From Clostridia bacterium (GTDB taxonomy: Bacteria > Bacillota > Clostridia > Christensenellales > HGM11417), in assembly GCA_028700355.1 (NCBI GenBank), contig JAQVSX010000040.1:1-6591 (forward strand): DNA of 6,591 nt. The letters are read 5' to 3'. Numbering within the stretch: the stretch's first letter is position 1; each line of letters begins with the position of its first letter. The position numbers were made by a program, and so were the translations under genes. The notes beneath the pieces were generated by a model, which saw nothing but the letters and a program-made list of their open reading frames with translations, ran no database searches and had not been told where the DNA came from. Shown one piece after another: positions 6,408 through 6,591 of this stretch.

Positions 6408-6591
6408 TTAAAGCTTTATTATAAGCTCTTCCGCAATTATTTTAGGCACATGGAAAATACCGTTATCATCTCTCCAATACTTTATTGAGTCAGTTTTTCT
6501 AATATTCTCAATAACCGCAGTTTCGGCGGGCTTGCCGAGCGCAATAACATTAATAATTTCTGTATTTTCATCTAAATTTAAAGCTTTATGA
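6408..6591 (-). CDS. Nitroreductase-family protein, C-terminal 61 residues (5' part beyond the right edge)
   Basis: On the minus strand an open frame enters from the window edge and ends at a TAA at 6410-6408. Its 61 residues include NVIALGKPAET, then KYWRDDNGIFHVPK and a final EELIIKL. The LGKPAE segment and the YWRD-(N)-G-x-HVPK ending are characteristic of the C-terminus of FMN-dependent nitroreductase-family proteins of Clostridia and related bacteria, which use NAD(P)H to reduce nitro compounds, quinones or similar substrates. The FMN-binding N-terminal part is outside the window, so activity and subgroup cannot be judged. The gene converges on the ABC exporter with only 3 nt between the stop codons. 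The family call rests on memory of the C-terminal motif. Confidence 0.8.
   Translation of the reverse strand, partial: HKALNLDENTEIINVIALGKPAETAVIENIRKTDSIKYWRDDNGIFHVPKIIAEELIIKL

Noticed and set aside
6408..6589. Direct repeat TTAAAGCTTTAT at 6408-6419 and 6578-6589
   Set aside because: The copies lie in different reading frames of the nitroreductase gene, the motif is AT-rich and largely palindromic, and there is no sign of mobile-element ends. Chance is the simpler explanation.

Overview
The window looks like chromosomal DNA from a low-GC Bacillota bacterium, most likely a member of the Clostridia. The signs are moderately AT-rich DNA, very frequent ATA isoleucine codons, consensus sigma-A promoters, strong AGGAGG ribosome binding sites on some genes, and an XRE-cupin regulator paired with an AMP-forming acyl-CoA ligase. 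The genus cannot be read from the sequence. I see no rRNA, tRNA, CRISPR array, insertion sequence or phage gene.

Left block (1-2047, minus strand): an operon reading leftwards. A promoter at about 2096-2124 drives two small proteins of matching design (predicted winged-helix N-terminus, one C-terminal membrane helix), followed by the first 440 codons of uvrB, which runs off the left edge. The genes are 5 nt apart and then overlap by ATGA. uvrB has no recognisable ribosome binding site of its own, so it looks translationally coupled to the small membrane protein before it.

Divergent control region (2048-2309): it carries the leftward promoter, an A-tract/T-tract dyad, and a strong rightward promoter with an extended -10. 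The rightward transcript begins with a GC-rich hairpin plus seven T's, placed before the ribosome binding site like an attenuator.

Middle block (2310-4580, plus strand): a two-gene operon of an XRE-cupin regulator and an AMP-forming acyl-CoA synthetase, joined by an ATGA overlap and closed by a good intrinsic terminator. The regulator probably senses a metabolite and controls the ligase; the substrate is unknown.

Right block (4581-6591): a separately promoted, complete ABC exporter. Its promoter lies so close to the ATG that the mRNA would be nearly leaderless, and no ribosome binding site is visible. It converges, with a 3-nt gap, on the C-terminal end of a minus-strand nitroreductase-family gene cut by the right edge.

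Most of the window is ordinary. The parts most worth a second look are the paired small winged-helix/membrane proteins coupled to uvrB, the leader hairpin of the regulator-ligase operon, and the near-leaderless ABC exporter with a dyad over its start site.
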